From the NCBI GenBank assembly GCA_037179515.1, contig JAXCGZ010009953.1, positions 25,001-55,000 of the forward strand: a stretch of DNA of 30,000 nt, given 5' to 3'. Each line of letters opens with the position of its first letter. The first letter of the stretch is position 1. Below the pieces are notes generated by a model. It was not told the DNA's origin and made no database searches. It saw only the letters and a list, made by a program, of their open reading frames with translations. Position numbers and translations under genes: made by a program. This document shows, piece by piece, positions 18,784 to 30,000 of the stretch. Source of the DNA: Halocaridina rubra. Its lineage: Eukaryota; Arthropoda; Malacostraca; Decapoda; Atyidae.

Positions 18784-18901
18784 CTGCGTTCATCTCTCCT
18801 TTCTTTATTAAATAAAGCATTCCATCTCGCAGAGTCCTCAGCAGCTTTACGCAGATATTCTTGCATCTTAGACTTATCTAGGTTTGCCATTGAATAATTG
18901 A
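18784..18901 (-). CDS. PHF10: PHF10/SAYP (BAF45a) orthologue, internal exon, start of the SAY domain block
   Basis: The 118-bp exon translates to NYSMANLDKSKMQEYLRKAAEDSARWNALFNKERRDERR, seen here in part. It resembles the vertebrate PHF10 block with EY(I/L)(K/R)KAA, then N(R/K)ER and ERR immediately before FDLQT. The acceptor is a pyrimidine-rich run ending TTTCAG (18902-18904 is the CAG) and the donor is CGCAG/GTAGGC (GT at 18782-18783). The exon ends with AG, completed by the G opening the next exon, which keeps Arg at the boundary. An ATG at 18889 exists, but the frame is open upstream to the acceptor, so I read this as an internal exon; an alternative first coding exon cannot be excluded. 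Confidence 0.8.
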
Positions 18902-20383
18902 CTGAAAGTTAAGAGATCAAACGATTATTTAAAAACAAGTTTATAAGATGCCGGGCATAGCAACTTCTACTGACAGAATTTATCAAGTCCATACACTCCA
19001 ACGATCTTAAATTATTTATCATTCTCTTACTAGACAGTAGAGAAGCTCTCAGACCCCTATGCATTATAGGTACTTTTCTATGCAGAAACTACTAAATGGG
19101 AAACACTGGGGATTGGAGAGAGATTAAGTGAGGTAATTACAGTTTATGAAAGGCTGTCATGAAATGGCTAAAACATGATTGCTGGGTGAGCAATATCCTT
19201 TAACATTCTCTGCGAATTGTATGTTGGAAAGAATACTGAAGTAAAGCAGCCATACCTTGGGAACCCTGACTGAATCTATTCAAAAACAAACATATAAAAG
19301 AGCACATGGAGAAATGGAAGGAACAGAATCAACTGTACCTTTTTAGGAGATTAACATACTAAGATGGGATCTGAGGAAATGTGGACAATAGGAACAAGAT
19401 CCTCTGCCACTCGTGAGAATGTGATGAGACATTGTTTTCAAGCATATCAGAGAATCACTTTACCACAATCTGTGGCATCGTTGCAAGGTCCTACAGTGTA
19501 AAAAGAGAGAAGACTTGATAAAAAATAAGTCTTAGGATATGAAACTCAAGAAGGTTGAAAACCAAATTAACCTAATAGTTATCCATGAATTAAAAAAAAA
19601 TATTATAAATTAATTTGAGAATATGAGATGTAAAGAAATAAAAGAAATACTGATCAATGGGCTATATGGAACCTCTACCAACAGAAAAACGGTATGCTTT
19701 TAATACAAAACTTCATATTTTGATATAATACACTATATGCTAAGTACAAGGAAATTTTATGAATTATGTTCTATATATTGCCATAAAGTTATGAAATACT
19801 ATATTGGGCATTATGACATATACAATTTTTACCCTTGAATGGAGAGTTGCCTAAACATCCTTCGGCCTGGAAAAAATGCTTTAGATTTAAAAGAATGTTC
19901 AAGGAATTGTGCTTCTTACTCCCATGTTCCCCTGCATGTTCTAAAGTCACCTACATAGGGAAATGAGAGAGTACTGGGAATCCAACCTTTACAATTCTCC
20001 CATAAAAAGTCAGGCCAGCTTAAGGGGTTCTGGGGAGAAAAAAAACAGCCAGCTCCAAAGTACCTGGGTCTCTAAATGTGCCTGGCTGTGGAATGAGTGC
20101 GAATAAAAATTGATATTGGCAACAAGTTTGAGAGAAATTTACTAGATATGTTAGCACCCAGTGATCAGGAATGAGGTGAGCTGATCTTCTGGTAAAAGGG
20201 TGTGCACTGTGTTAGTCAGCTGCTTTATAAAAGGGATAAGGAGGATTGAAAACCTTGGAATAAGAGTCACAGTTTCCTAAAACAAAAACTCACAACCAAC
20301 CTGTCCTTCAAACTCTCCTCCTTTACCAACCTCCATGGTCATACCAAAACCTTAAAAAAAAAAAAAAAAATCCATATACTGTA
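18902..20383 (-). other. Intron or upstream sequence of PHF10
   Basis: AT-rich unique sequence upstream of the exon on the minus strand. It contains an A tract at 20354-20370. I searched for the preceding PHF10 exon by its conserved residues and found none. No transposon ends were seen before element B. Confidence 0.5.
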
Positions 20384-20479
20384 CAGTGATCCCTCGATCT
20401 TCGCGGGGGTTAGGTTCCGGGACCGACCGCGATAGGTGAATTTCCGCGAAGTAGGATCACCCTATATGTACATAAGTAT

Positions 20480-20850
20480 TTTACATTTATTTTTACGTTT
20501 ACTGTATAAACCCTCCCTGTACTGTTAACAAACCACCCTTTACTTCATAAATAATTGCATGCAAGTGTAAATTTATATGAAAGTGATAGGTAAACTTACC
20601 GTGAAGAAGGTGGTAATGACATGACATATTCATGTACATAGGTATTTTACAATTATTTTTACGTTTACAGTATAAACCCTACATGCACTGTTAAAAAACC
20701 ACCCTTTACTTTTTAAATAACAGCATGCAAGCGTAAATTTATATGAAAGTGATAGGTAAACTTAGCGTGAATGATGTGGTAATAACATGACATACTCATA
20801 TACATAGATATTTTACAATTATTTTTACGTTTACTGTATAAACCTTCCCC
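20480..20850 (-). repeat. 3'-side direct repeats of element B
   Basis: The sequence unit with TTACGTTTACTGTATAAACCC, ACCACCCTTTACTT and AAATTTATATGAAAGTGATA recurs from about 20480, 20645 and, partly, 20810. The period is about 165 bp. It is the same unit that is expanded to six copies in element H. Confidence 0.85.
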
Positions 20851-20857
20851 TGAGGCC

Positions 20858-20989
20858 GACATCCGCAAACCTTCTTCCTTCTTTCAGCATATCTAACAGT
20901 TTCACCTTATCCGTTATGGTTAACATCTTCCTTTGCCGCTTAGGCTCACTACCAGAAGCCTTAGAAGATGAAGGACGTTTGGGAGGCAT
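20858..20989 (-). pseudogene. Transposase N-terminal remnant in element B
   Basis: Starting at the ATG at 20987-20989, 44 codons match the transposase of element D (MPPKRPSSSK, PKRQRK, MLTITDKVKLLDMLKEGRRF). The match breaks inside the first helix-turn-helix, where 3'-side transposon sequence takes over. The frame is intact as far as it goes. A translated product would keep the basic patch and half of the DNA-binding motif, and no nuclease. Confidence 0.85.
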
Positions 20990-21339
20990 TGCAAAGGTTG
21001 AAATACGTGAGTAAAAAAAAATCACAAGCACAATGTATTAATAAGCACAACGCGAATGGCGCACATGTGAGTTAGACTGAACGAGTGAGGCAAGACAATG
21101 GAAGATGGTGGGAGAACCAAGCTTCAATCAAAAAGCCAATCAGACCCCATGATACAGAACATACAGAAAAACAATTATGTGATTCGTCGTCTCCCACCCT
21201 TTCATCCAATAGCATTCCATGAACTCTCTCACGTAGGTTCAAGCTTTTGCGTTTTCCAAGATGCCAATACATTGTACGCTATCGGACAGTATTTCACATG
21301 GTGCAATACTGTGAATTAAATGTTTAAATTTATGTTTTT

Positions 21340-21800
21340 TACTCTTTTTTACTGCTTTTTTTTATTCTTAGGCTAGGAAATACTTGTTTTATCAGTAAAT
21401 TAATGAAAATTTCAATATGTACTAGCTCACGTAGGTGAGACCCTTTTCGTTTTCCGAAACGCTGATACCGGTATCGTATTTTACATGGTGCAATACTGTG
21501 AGTATTTATGTTTTTTACTATTTTTTACTGTTTTATTATTCTTAGGCTAAGAAATACGTTTTTTTTATCAATAAAATCATGAAACTACTGGAAATTTTAA
21601 TATATGCTAGCTCATGTAGGTGCGACCCTTTGCGTTTTCCGAAACGCTGATACCGATATCGTACTTTCCATGGGGCAGAGTTACATGTTCAAATTTATGT
21701 TTTCTTAATATTTCTTACTGTTTTATTATTCTTTGGCTGGGAAATAAATTTTTTCTATCAATAAAATAATGAAAAAAAAATTTCTCAATAAAATAATGAA
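21340..21800 (-). repeat. 5'-side direct repeats of element B
   Basis: The marker TTATTCTTAGG (reverse of the CCTAAGAATAA unit) begins at 21362, 21536 and 21726 (TTATTCTTTGG), spacings 174 and 190 bp. Each unit carries AACGCTGATACC and TATCGTA. Confidence 0.85.
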
Positions 21801-21937
21801 AATACTGAAAATTTTTATTTCTTAAAATTTTTATATTTTCGCATATACCCAGAAATAAAAAAAAACTCGACAAAAAAAAAACCGCGATACAGTGAATAAG
21901 CGATAGGTGAACCGCAATATAGCGACGGATTACTGTA

Positions 21938-22274
21938 TATATTATTGTCACCCGACAATTTTTTTATTCTAATAATTGCATGTGCAAGACAATAAGAAAC
22001 AACTACTGAGCACTAAACATGTTAAACGTGTCATTACAGTAAATATTACTATAATTCTTTCATTTGGCACTTGGCACGCCTGGCATCAAATCACATTCTC
22101 TATTAATTTTTATCCCATCAAAACATCTGAGAAGGTCAGTAAGCTGCTTCTTTGAACTTATAAAATCTGTGTACATCGAAAGAATAATTTATTCTTATTG
22201 TTACCTGACCAAATGGGGGTGAATTGCATTATAGTGATATATTTTATACTTTATTCATATTATGATATAATATC
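21938..22274. other. Unique sequence between transposons B and D
   Basis: About 340 bp of AT-rich sequence with no recognised gene or repeat. It may be intron or flanking DNA of the PHF10 locus, interrupted by the two insertions. Confidence 0.5.
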
Positions 22275-22439
22275 TACAGTAATCCCTCGATATATCGTGA
22301 TTCACCTAACTTGAATTCAATGCATCACGGGTTTTTTTTTGGCGATTTTTTATTTTTATTTTTTCTGGGTATATGCGAGAATCTACGATATGTGAATATA
22401 TTAAAATTTTCAATATTTTCATTATTTAATTGAAATTTT

Positions 22440-22995
22440 TTTTTTTTCCTTATTTCATTGATAAAAAAAAAAAAGCATTTCCCAGCCTAAGAATAATAAA
22501 ACAGTAAAAAATAGTAAAAAACATAAATTTAAACATGTAACTCTGCACCATAGAAAATACGATACTGGTATCGCCGTTACGGAAAACACAAAGGGTCGCA
22601 CCTACTTGAGATAGTACATATTAAAATTTCCAGTATTTTCATGATTTTATTGATAAAAAAAAGTATTTCCTAGCCTAAGAATAATATAACAGTAAAAAAT
22701 AGTAAGACACAAATTTAAACATGTAACTCACAGTATTGCACATGTAAAATACGATACCGGTATCAGCGTTTCGGAAAACGAAAAGGGTAGCACCTACGAG
22801 AGCTGGTACATATTAAAATTTCCAGTATTATCATTATTTATTGATAAAAAAAAGTTTTTCCTAGCCTAAGAATAATAAAACAGTAAAAAATAGTAAAAAA
22901 ACATAAATTTAAACATGTAACTTACAGTATTGCACCATATAAAATACTGTACGATAGCGTATTGGCGTTTTGGAAAACGCAAAAGCTCGCACCTA
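22440..22995 (+). repeat. 5'-side direct repeats of element D
   Basis: The marker CCTAAGAATAATAAAACAG (one unit ATATAACAG) starts at 22486, 22674 and 22865, spacings 188 and 191 bp. Each unit holds AAATACGATACYGGTATC-like sequence and TTTCCAGTATT. They lie between the left terminus and the transposase start, where the transposase or its promoter would act. Confidence 0.87.
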
Positions 22996-23237
22996 TGTGA
23001 GATAGTACACGGGATGCTATTGGCAAATGGGTGGGAGACGACGTATCAAAGAATTGCTTTTCAGTATGTTCTGTATCATGGGATCTGATTGGCTTTTTGA
23101 TAGAAGCTTGGTTCTCCCACCATCTTCCATTATCTCACCTCACCCGCTCAGTCTACTCACGTGTGCACCGTTCGCGTTGTGCTTCTTAATACGTTGTGCG
23201 TGTGATTTTGTGAAACTTTTGTATTTCAACCCCTGCA

Positions 23238-23777
23238 ATGCCTCCCAAGCGTCCTTCATCTTCTAAGGCTTCTGGTAGTAAGCCTAAGCGGAAAAGGAAA
23301 ATGTTGACCATAACAGAAAAGGTAAAACTGTTAGATATGCTGAAGGAAGGAAGAAGGTTCTCGGATGTCAGCCGCCATTTTGGCATCAATGAATCTACTG
23401 TTCGATACATCAAGAAGGACGAGTCAAATATCAGGAAAACAGCGACTATTACTTTTAATAAAACAGCGAAGAGTGTCGTAACACCCTGCAATAAGATAAT
23501 AGTGCGGACGGAATCTGCTTTGGCCCTGTGGATTGCTGATTGCATGAAGAACACCAGCTTAGACACGAGTATCATACAAACAAAGGCAAAAAAGCTATAC
23601 GAGACATTCGCTGCAAACGAACCCGACGACGATAGTGGCAACCGTGAGGAGGAGGAGAAAGAAGAAGAAATGGACGACCCACAACCAGGACCCTTCAGTG
23701 ATTCTCCACCGAGGAAACCATCATTCGTTGCAAGCAAGGGATGGTTCGCCAAATTAAAAAAAAACGCTTTGGCCTAA
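23238..23777 (+). CDS. pogo/Tigger transposase, N-terminal DNA-binding segment (element D)
   Basis: The ATG at 23238 is favoured because MPPKRPSSSK is the shared start in elements B, C and E. Residues 16-21 form a basic PKRKRK patch. A psq-type helix-turn-helix spans about 22-66 (MLTITEKVKLL...GINESTVRYIKK). The second, CENP-B-type DNA-binding region starts at about 90 (RTESALALWIAD) and continues to the frame break. Between its parts is an acidic linker at 128-147. The frame ends at TAA 23775-23777 after a run of nine A (23756-23764). The protein continues in the -1 frame from this run, so one A has probably been lost, or a ribosomal frameshift is used. This segment alone would bind DNA but could not cut it. 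Confidence 0.88.
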   Translation: MPPKRPSSSKASGSKPKRKRKMLTITEKVKLLDMLKEGRRFSDVSRHFGINESTVRYIKKDESNIRKTATITFNKTAKSVVTPCNKIIVRTESALALWIADCMKNTSLDTSIIQTKAKKLYETFAANEPDDDSGNREEEEKEEEMDDPQPGPFSDSPPRKPSFVASKGWFAKLKKNALA

Positions 23778-24433
23778 AGAGCATTTCGGTACATGGCGAA
23801 GCTGCCTCTGTAGATACAGCTGCAGCTGAAGAATATGTAAAGAACAACTTCAAGAAAATTATCACTGAAAGCGATTATGCTCCTGAGCAAGTATTTAACA
23901 TGGATGAGACTGGATTATTTTGGAGGAGAATGCCGTCTCGCACTTTTCTTTTCAAGAAAGAAGCTAAAGCCCTGGGATTCAAAGCGCACAAAGACCACGT
24001 TACCCTCGTCATGTGCAAGAATGCAGCGGGCTTTATGTTAAATCCAGGGCTTATCTACAAGTCAAAGAACCAGAGGGCTTTAAAGAATAAAATCAAGAAG
24101 CTGCTGCCAGAGTATTGGATACATAACCCTAAGGCCTGGATCACGAAAAGCCTCACATCGGACTGGTTTTACCAATGCTTTATCCCTCAGGTCAAAGTTT
24201 ATCTTGCAGAGAAGGGCACGGAATTTAAAGTCCTTCTTTTGATGGATAATGCTGGTGGCCACGCAATTGATCTCCATTATGATGGTGTTCAGGCAGAGTT
24301 CCTGCCACCGAATACGACATCACTAATTCAGCCTATGGATCAGGGCATTATTCGTGCATTCAAGGCCCTCTACACACGAAATGCCCTGGTGAACCTGCTT
24401 GACTCCATGATGCCGACAAAGAATTCGCACTGA
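23741..24433 (+). pseudogene. pogo/Tigger transposase, DDE catalytic core (element D)
   Basis: This is the -1 frame continuation of the preceding segment; the true continuation starts in the A run at about 23759, and the ATG at 23741 is incidental. It begins RFGLKSISVHGEAAS, the end of the CENP-B-type domain. The catalytic aspartates are Asp55 (FNMDETG), Asp169 (LLLMDNAGG) and Asp200 (LIQPMDQGII), with 30 residues between the last two, a pogo/Tigger-like DD30D core. All three are intact. The transposase excises the element and reinserts it at TA. The frame ends at a TGA (24431-24433) caused by a single missing base near 24407-24413. Confidence 0.9.
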
Positions 24434-24435
24434 AG

Positions 24436-25029
24436 ATGTACTGGCGTAACTACACGATTGCTACATGCCTTCAAAATATTCAGAATGCAATCAGTGAGAT
24501 GAAGCCAGCCACAAGCAATGCCAGCTGGAAGAAACTGTGGCAGGAAGTCATTTACGACTTCAAGGGATTTGCTCCTGACGAAGTGCATAACTCGGTAGTT
24601 ACGAAAGCTGTGAAGTTGGCTGCATTTCTAGGAAGAAAAGGCTTTAAAGATATTACTCACGAAGACATCAATAAACTGATCGACTGCCATTCGCAGCCGT
24701 TGACTGATGAAGACTTGGAAGAATTGACAAAATCAGCGAGCGAAGAAGAGGAAGAAGAACAACAAGAGCAAACCCACAAAGAATTCGAAGAACCTGGCCT
24801 TACACTCGAACGGCTGATAGCCATGTATAACATGGCCAAAGAACTCCAACAACTGTCACAGGAGCATGATGATGATATGGTTCGCTTAGTGAACTTCTTT
24901 ACAAAAAAGAAGAAACAGCAACCCCCCATTACCATGTTCTTCTCTCGCAAAAAGCAACCGAAAAGCTGTCATTGGCTGTGGAGTATGTACACATCATTCA
25001 CGGCAAGCTTACCTATCAAATTCATATAA
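24436..25029 (+). pseudogene. pogo/Tigger transposase, C-terminal segment (element D)
   Basis: After the second frame break the coding sequence continues from about 24412 in a third frame; the ATG at 24436 is internal. The opening MYWRNYTIATCLQNIQNAI and the segment with SWKKLWQEVIYDF follow the DDE core in Tigger proteins. An acidic stretch (SASEEEEEEQQEQ) and a basic tail (FFTKKKKQQ and FFSRKKQPK) lie near the end. The stop is at 25027-25029. Together the three segments add up to about 600 codons, a usual length for the family. Confidence 0.85.
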
Positions 25030-25235
25030 ATTTACACTTGCACGCTGTTGTTAATAAAGTAAAGGATGGTTTGTTAACAGTGCATGGAGGGTTTATACAG
25101 TAAAGATAAAAATAAATGTAAAATACCTATAATATATATGGTGCTCCTACTTCGCATATTTTCACATATTGAGGTGGGTCCCGGAACTGAACCCACGCGA
25201 TAAACGAGGGAGCACTTTATATATACTGTGTACAG

Positions 25236-25345
<110 letters not shown>

Positions 25346-26212
25346 TGATCCCCGGCTGGATCGCGTTTCTTGGTTCGCATTTTCACTGTACCACGGTTTT
25401 TTTTTGGCAAATTATTATTTTATTTTTTGGGTATATGCAAAAATATTAAAATATTAAAAAAATAAAAATTCTCAGTATTTTCATTTTTTTATTGAAAAAA
25501 ACATATTTCATTATCTAATTGATAAAAAAAAAGTTATTTCCCAGCCTACAAATAATAAAACAGTAAAAAATAGTAAAAAACATAAATTTAGATATACGTA
25601 CGTACAGTATAACTCACAGTATTGCATCATGCGAAATAGTGTCCGATAACGTACAATGTATTGGGGTCGCAGCTACATGAGCTAGCATATATATTTATAT
25701 TTCCAGTAGTTTCATGATTTTATTGATAAAAAATACGTATTTCTTAGCCTAAGAATAATAAAACAGCATAAAATAGTAAAAAACATAAATACTAACAATA
25801 TTGCAACATGTAAAATACGATACCGCTATCAGCGTTTTGGACAAAGGCTCGTTCAGTCTAACTCACGTGTGCGCCGTTCACGTTGTGCTTATTAAACGTT
25901 TTGCTTGTGTCCGATAGCGTACAATGTAATGGGGTCGCAGCTACGTGAGCTAGCATATATATTTATATTTCCAGTAATTTCATGATTTTATTGATAAAAA
26001 AACGTATTTCTTAGCCTAAGAATAATAAAACAGTAAAAAAACATAAATACTAACAGTATTGCAACATGTAAAATACGATACCGCTATCAGCGTTTCGGAC
26101 AAAGGCTTCCACCATCTTCCATTGTCTCGCCTCACTCGTGTGCGCCGTTCACGTTGTGCTTATTAATACATTTTGCTTGCGATTTTTTTACTCGCATATT
26201 TTAACCTTTGCA

Positions 26213-26323
26213 ATGCTTTCCAAGCATCCTTCATCTTCTAAAGCTTCTTGTAGTGAGCCTAAGCGGCAAAGGAAAATGTTAACCATAACAGATAAGGTAA
26301 GTTTACCTATCACGTACATATAA
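26213..26323 (+). pseudogene. Transposase N-terminal remnant in element F
   Basis: From the ATG at 26213, 29 codons match the transposase start (SSSKAS, EPKRQRK, MLTITDKV), with the usual MPPK changed to MLSK. After the deletion junction GATAAGGTAAGT the frame runs into 3'-side sequence and stops at 26321-26323. Unlike C, the frame in the Ser-rich stretch is intact. Confidence 0.8.
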
Positions 26324-26560
26324 ATTTACGTTGCATGCTGTTATTTATAAAGTAAAGGGTGGTTTTTTAACAGTGCAGGGAGGGTTTATACAGTAAACGT
26401 AAAAATAATTGTAAAATACCTATGTACATGAGTATGTCATATAAATTTACGCTTGCATGCTGTTATTTATGAAGTAAAGGGTGGTTTGTTAACAGTACAG
26501 GGAGGGTTTATACAGTTTATATGGTGTAAACGTAAAAATAAATTAAAATATCTATGTACA
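26300..26560 (+). repeat. 3'-side direct repeats of element F
   Basis: Two units sharing CATATAAATTTACG, TGCATGCTGTTATTTAT, AAGTAAAGGGTGGTTT, GGGAGGGTTTATACAG and CGTAAAAATAA, starting near 26318 and 26438. The same pair is seen in element C at about 12225-12460. Confidence 0.85.
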
Positions 26561-26644
26561 TATAAGCTGATCCTACTAAGCGATATTCCTGTTTCGCGCC
26601 GGGTCACGGAATCGAACCCTCGCGATAATGGGGGGATCACTGTG

Positions 26645-26747
<103 letters not shown>

Positions 26748-27279
26748 CTCCCTCATTTGTCGTGGGGGTTAGGTTCCGGGACCAGCTGCGAAAGGTGATA
26801 AGTCGCGAAGTAGGAGCACCATATTTATTAAAGGGATTTTACATTTATTTTTATGTTTACAGTATAAACCCTCCCTGCACTGCAAACAACTCACCTATTA
26901 CTTTATTAATAACAGTGCGCAAGCGTAATTGTATATCAGCGTGATATTATGAAGATTGAAAAAAGGGATTAAGAAGAACCAGCAAACAAACTTTCGATAT
27001 AATATCGTCAGGGAAATAGCATGTAGAAAATATATATATTTCATTTAAGTTTCCCATGTACAGTAGGATATACATTTTCTTTGTAACGAATTGTATATGT
27101 TTTCTATTTCTCTCAGCTGAATTTGTTTACGCTAAGATTTCGTGCAGCATGGTTGATATGTAAAGAAGGTAAAATAATGTTTAGAACCAAAGAATATTAA
27201 TACAGTAATACTATAATCTTGAATATTAAATAAACCCCAACTAGGGTGAGTAAATAAATATTTTATGAGTAAGATATTG

Positions 27280-27760
27280 AGCCTGAATAGTGATAAGCAT
27301 CAGCTGATACGGAAGCAGCAAAACGTTTTGGTTAGAGGTTCGTTCTCGTGCATCCTCCGCCTCTTCTACCGCTTAATGCGATCGAATATTATGAAGAGAA
27401 TTGAAAAAGGCATTAAGAACAAACAGCAAACAAACTTGCGATATAATATTGTCAGGAAAATAGCGTGCAACTGTGTATCAGCTGATACGGAAGCGCCAAA
27501 ACGTTTGCAGATAGAGGTTCGTTCTCCCGCATCCTCCTTCTCTTCTACCACTTAATGCGATCGAATATTAAGAAGAGAAGTATAAAAAACATTAACAACA
27601 AACAGCAATCAAACTCTCCATATAATATTGTCAGGTGAATAGCGTGCGAGGGTGTATCAGCTGATATGGTAGTGCCAAAACGTTTGCAGATAGAAGTTCA
27701 TTCTCCCGCATCCTCCTCCTCCTCTACCACTTAATGCGATTAAATATTATGAAGATATTT
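27280..27760 (-). repeat. 179-bp internal repeats of element G
   Basis: The marker GATCGAATATTATGAAG (and close variants) occurs at 27380, 27559 and 27738, exactly 179 bp apart each time; a diverged unit lies near 26941. Units share ATCAGCTGATAYGG, CAAAACGTTT and GTTCTCSCGCATCCTCC. They match the units of element A. Confidence 0.87.
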
Positions 27761-27777
27761 TAAAAAAAGCATCAAGA

Positions 27778-28093
<316 letters not shown>

Positions 28094-28128
28094 TCGCCAA
28101 AAAAATCTACGATTCATTGAATTTGCGG

Positions 28129-28269
<141 letters not shown>

Positions 28270-28324
28270 TGTTCCCCCCCTTATCGCGGTAAGGGGCGCG
28301 AACCAGGAAAACCGCAGAGTAGGA

Positions 28325-28730
28325 TCAGCCTATATGTACATAATATTTTAATTTATTTTTATGCTTACACTGTATAAACCCTCCCTGAACTGTTAACATA
28401 CCACCCTTTACTTCATAAATAACAGCAAGCAACGTAAATTTATATGAAAGTGATAGATAAAATTACGGTGAATGAAGTGGTAATTACATGACATACTCAT
28501 GTACATTGTTATTTTACAATTATTTTTACGTTTACGTACTGTATAAACCCTCCCTGCACTGTTAAAAAACCTCCTTTACATTATAAATAACAGCATGCAA
28601 CGTAAATTTACATGAAAGTGATAGATAAAATTACGGTGAATGAAGTGGTAATTACATGACATACTCCTGTACATAGGTATTTTACAATTATTTTTACGTC
28701 TACGTACTGTATAAACCCTCCCTGCACTGT
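28325..28730 (-). repeat. 168-bp tandem repeat, first block (element H)
   Basis: ATAAACCCTCCCTG starts at 28374, 28543 and 28711, spacings 169 and 168 bp. Each unit includes CAACGTAAATTTA, ATGAAAGTGATAGATAAAATT, ACGGTGAATGAAGTGG and TACATGACATACTC. The unit is the family's 3'-side subterminal sequence. Confidence 0.9.
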
Positions 28731-28742
28731 ATATACAGTACA

Positions 28743-29310
<568 letters not shown>

Positions 29311-29745
29311 AATTATTTTTATATTTACGTACTGTATAAACCCTCCCTGCACTGTTAAAAAAACACCCTTTACATTATAAATAACAGCAAGCAACGTAAA
29401 TTTACATGAAAGTGGTAGATAAAATTACGGTGAATGAAGTGGTAATTACACGACATACTCATGTACATAGGTATTTTACAATTATTTTTACGTTTACTCT
29501 GTATAAACCCTCCCTGTACTGTTAACAAACCACCCTTTACTTCATAAATAACAGCATGCAACATAAATTTATATGAAAGTGATAGATAAAATTACGGTGA
29601 ATGAAGTGGTAATTACATGACATACTCATGTACATAGGTATTTTACAATCATTTTTACGTTTACGTACTGTATAAACCCTCCCTGCACTGTTAAAAAAAC
29701 ACCCTTTACATTATAAATAACAGCAAGCAACGTAAATTTACATTT
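29311..29745 (-). repeat. 168-bp tandem repeat, second block (element H)
   Basis: ATAAACCCTCCCTG starts at 29336, 29503 and 29672, spacings 167 and 169 bp. The units are nearly identical to those at 28325-28730, so the six units probably formed one array before the interruption. Confidence 0.9.
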
Positions 29746-29892
29746 TCATTAAAAAAATTAAAGTACTGAAAATTTTTATTTTTTCAATATTTTAATATTT
29801 TTGCGTATAGCCATAAATTAAAATAATAATTTATCCAAAAAAAACGATACAGTGAGAACGCGAACCAAGAAACGCGAATAGTCGGAGGAACA

Positions 29893-30000
<108 letters not shown>

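Larger units (their letters stand above)
20384..21935 (-). mobile_element. Non-autonomous pogo/Tigger-family element B (1.55 kb)
   Basis: The left end CAGTGATCCCTCGATCTTCG is L-type, so the element is inverted relative to D. The right end reads CAGTAATCCGTCGC on the reverse strand (R-type). Both are flanked by TA (20382-20383 and 21936-21937). This copy lies in ordinary DNA, not in a (TA)n array, which makes the target duplication clear. It keeps the transposase N-terminus and the repeats at both sides; the middle of the gene is deleted at a point different from C and F. Confidence 0.9.
22277..25217 (+). mobile_element. pogo/Tigger-family DNA transposon D, near-complete (2.94 kb)
   Basis: The left R-type end CAGTAATCCCTCGATATATC is preceded by TA (22275-22276). 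The right L-type end reads AAGTGCTCCCTCG on the reverse strand, with the expected first C mutated, and is followed by TA. Between them are three 5'-side repeats, a transposase gene spread over three frames (23238-25029), and 3'-side sequence shared with the short elements. It is the longest family member here and the best candidate for the source type of A, B, C, F, G and H, although its own gene has two frameshifts. Confidence 0.92.

Noticed and set aside
18784..18901. The ATG at 18889 as the start of a small independent gene.
   Set aside because: The frame is open upstream to a good acceptor, and the protein aligns with an internal part of PHF10, so an internal exon fits better.
23186..23752. 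A 188-codon open frame opposite to the element D transposase start.
   Set aside because: It is antisense to a well-supported helix-turn-helix coding region and shows no domain; similar antisense frames recur in C because the sequence is shared.

Overview
This window is eukaryotic, intron- and transposon-rich nuclear DNA. An arthropod, most likely a decapod crustacean, fits best: there are very long pure (TA)n arrays, CR1/Jockey-type LINEs, a Penelope-like element, pogo/Tigger DNA transposons and a tRNA-derived SINE. The species cannot be fixed from the sequence, and the decapod assignment is inference.

The only host gene I can support lies on the minus strand. Two phase-compatible exons (18784-18901, then 13140-13274) encode the conserved SAY-domain block of a PHF10/BAF45a (SAYP, e(y)3) orthologue, a chromatin-remodeller subunit. 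The 5.5-kb intron between them holds a complete but decayed Tigger transposon (14839-17652, TA target duplications). Other exons of the gene are not recognised here.

Left block (1-8315): four copies of one LINE. Copy 1 (1-2371, +) and copy 2 (2487-4219, +, 5'-truncated) are about 98% identical. Copy 3 (5570-7887, -) keeps an ORF1-like segment, the endonuclease and the first half of the reverse transcriptase, and is joined in frame to the 3' half of a Penelope-like element (thumb plus GIY-YIG nuclease, 4838-5569). Copy 4 (8206-8315, -) is a 110-bp 3' end only. The three surviving LINE 3' ends stop at the same sequence and run straight into (TA)n.

Middle and right blocks: one pogo/Tigger family dominates. 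Its probable parent, element D (22277-25217), carries a transposase with both helix-turn-helix regions and all three catalytic aspartates but two frameshifts. Six non-autonomous relatives surround it: A 8907-10607, C 10986-12541, B 20384-21935, F 25343-26642, G 26743-28132 and H 28267-29895. They keep the termini and sometimes the transposase N-terminus, and most carry subterminal tandem repeats with periods of about 168-270 bp. Two copies of a tRNA-derived SINE (9237-9433 and 10681-10880) are present, one with a 16-bp target duplication inside element A.

About 7% of the window is (TA)n, in fifteen arrays, and nearly all transposon junctions outside the host-gene intron fall in one. The window reads as transposons strung on TA spacers. 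Nothing here looks like an intact, currently functional mobile element, although LINE copy 1 and element D are only lightly damaged.
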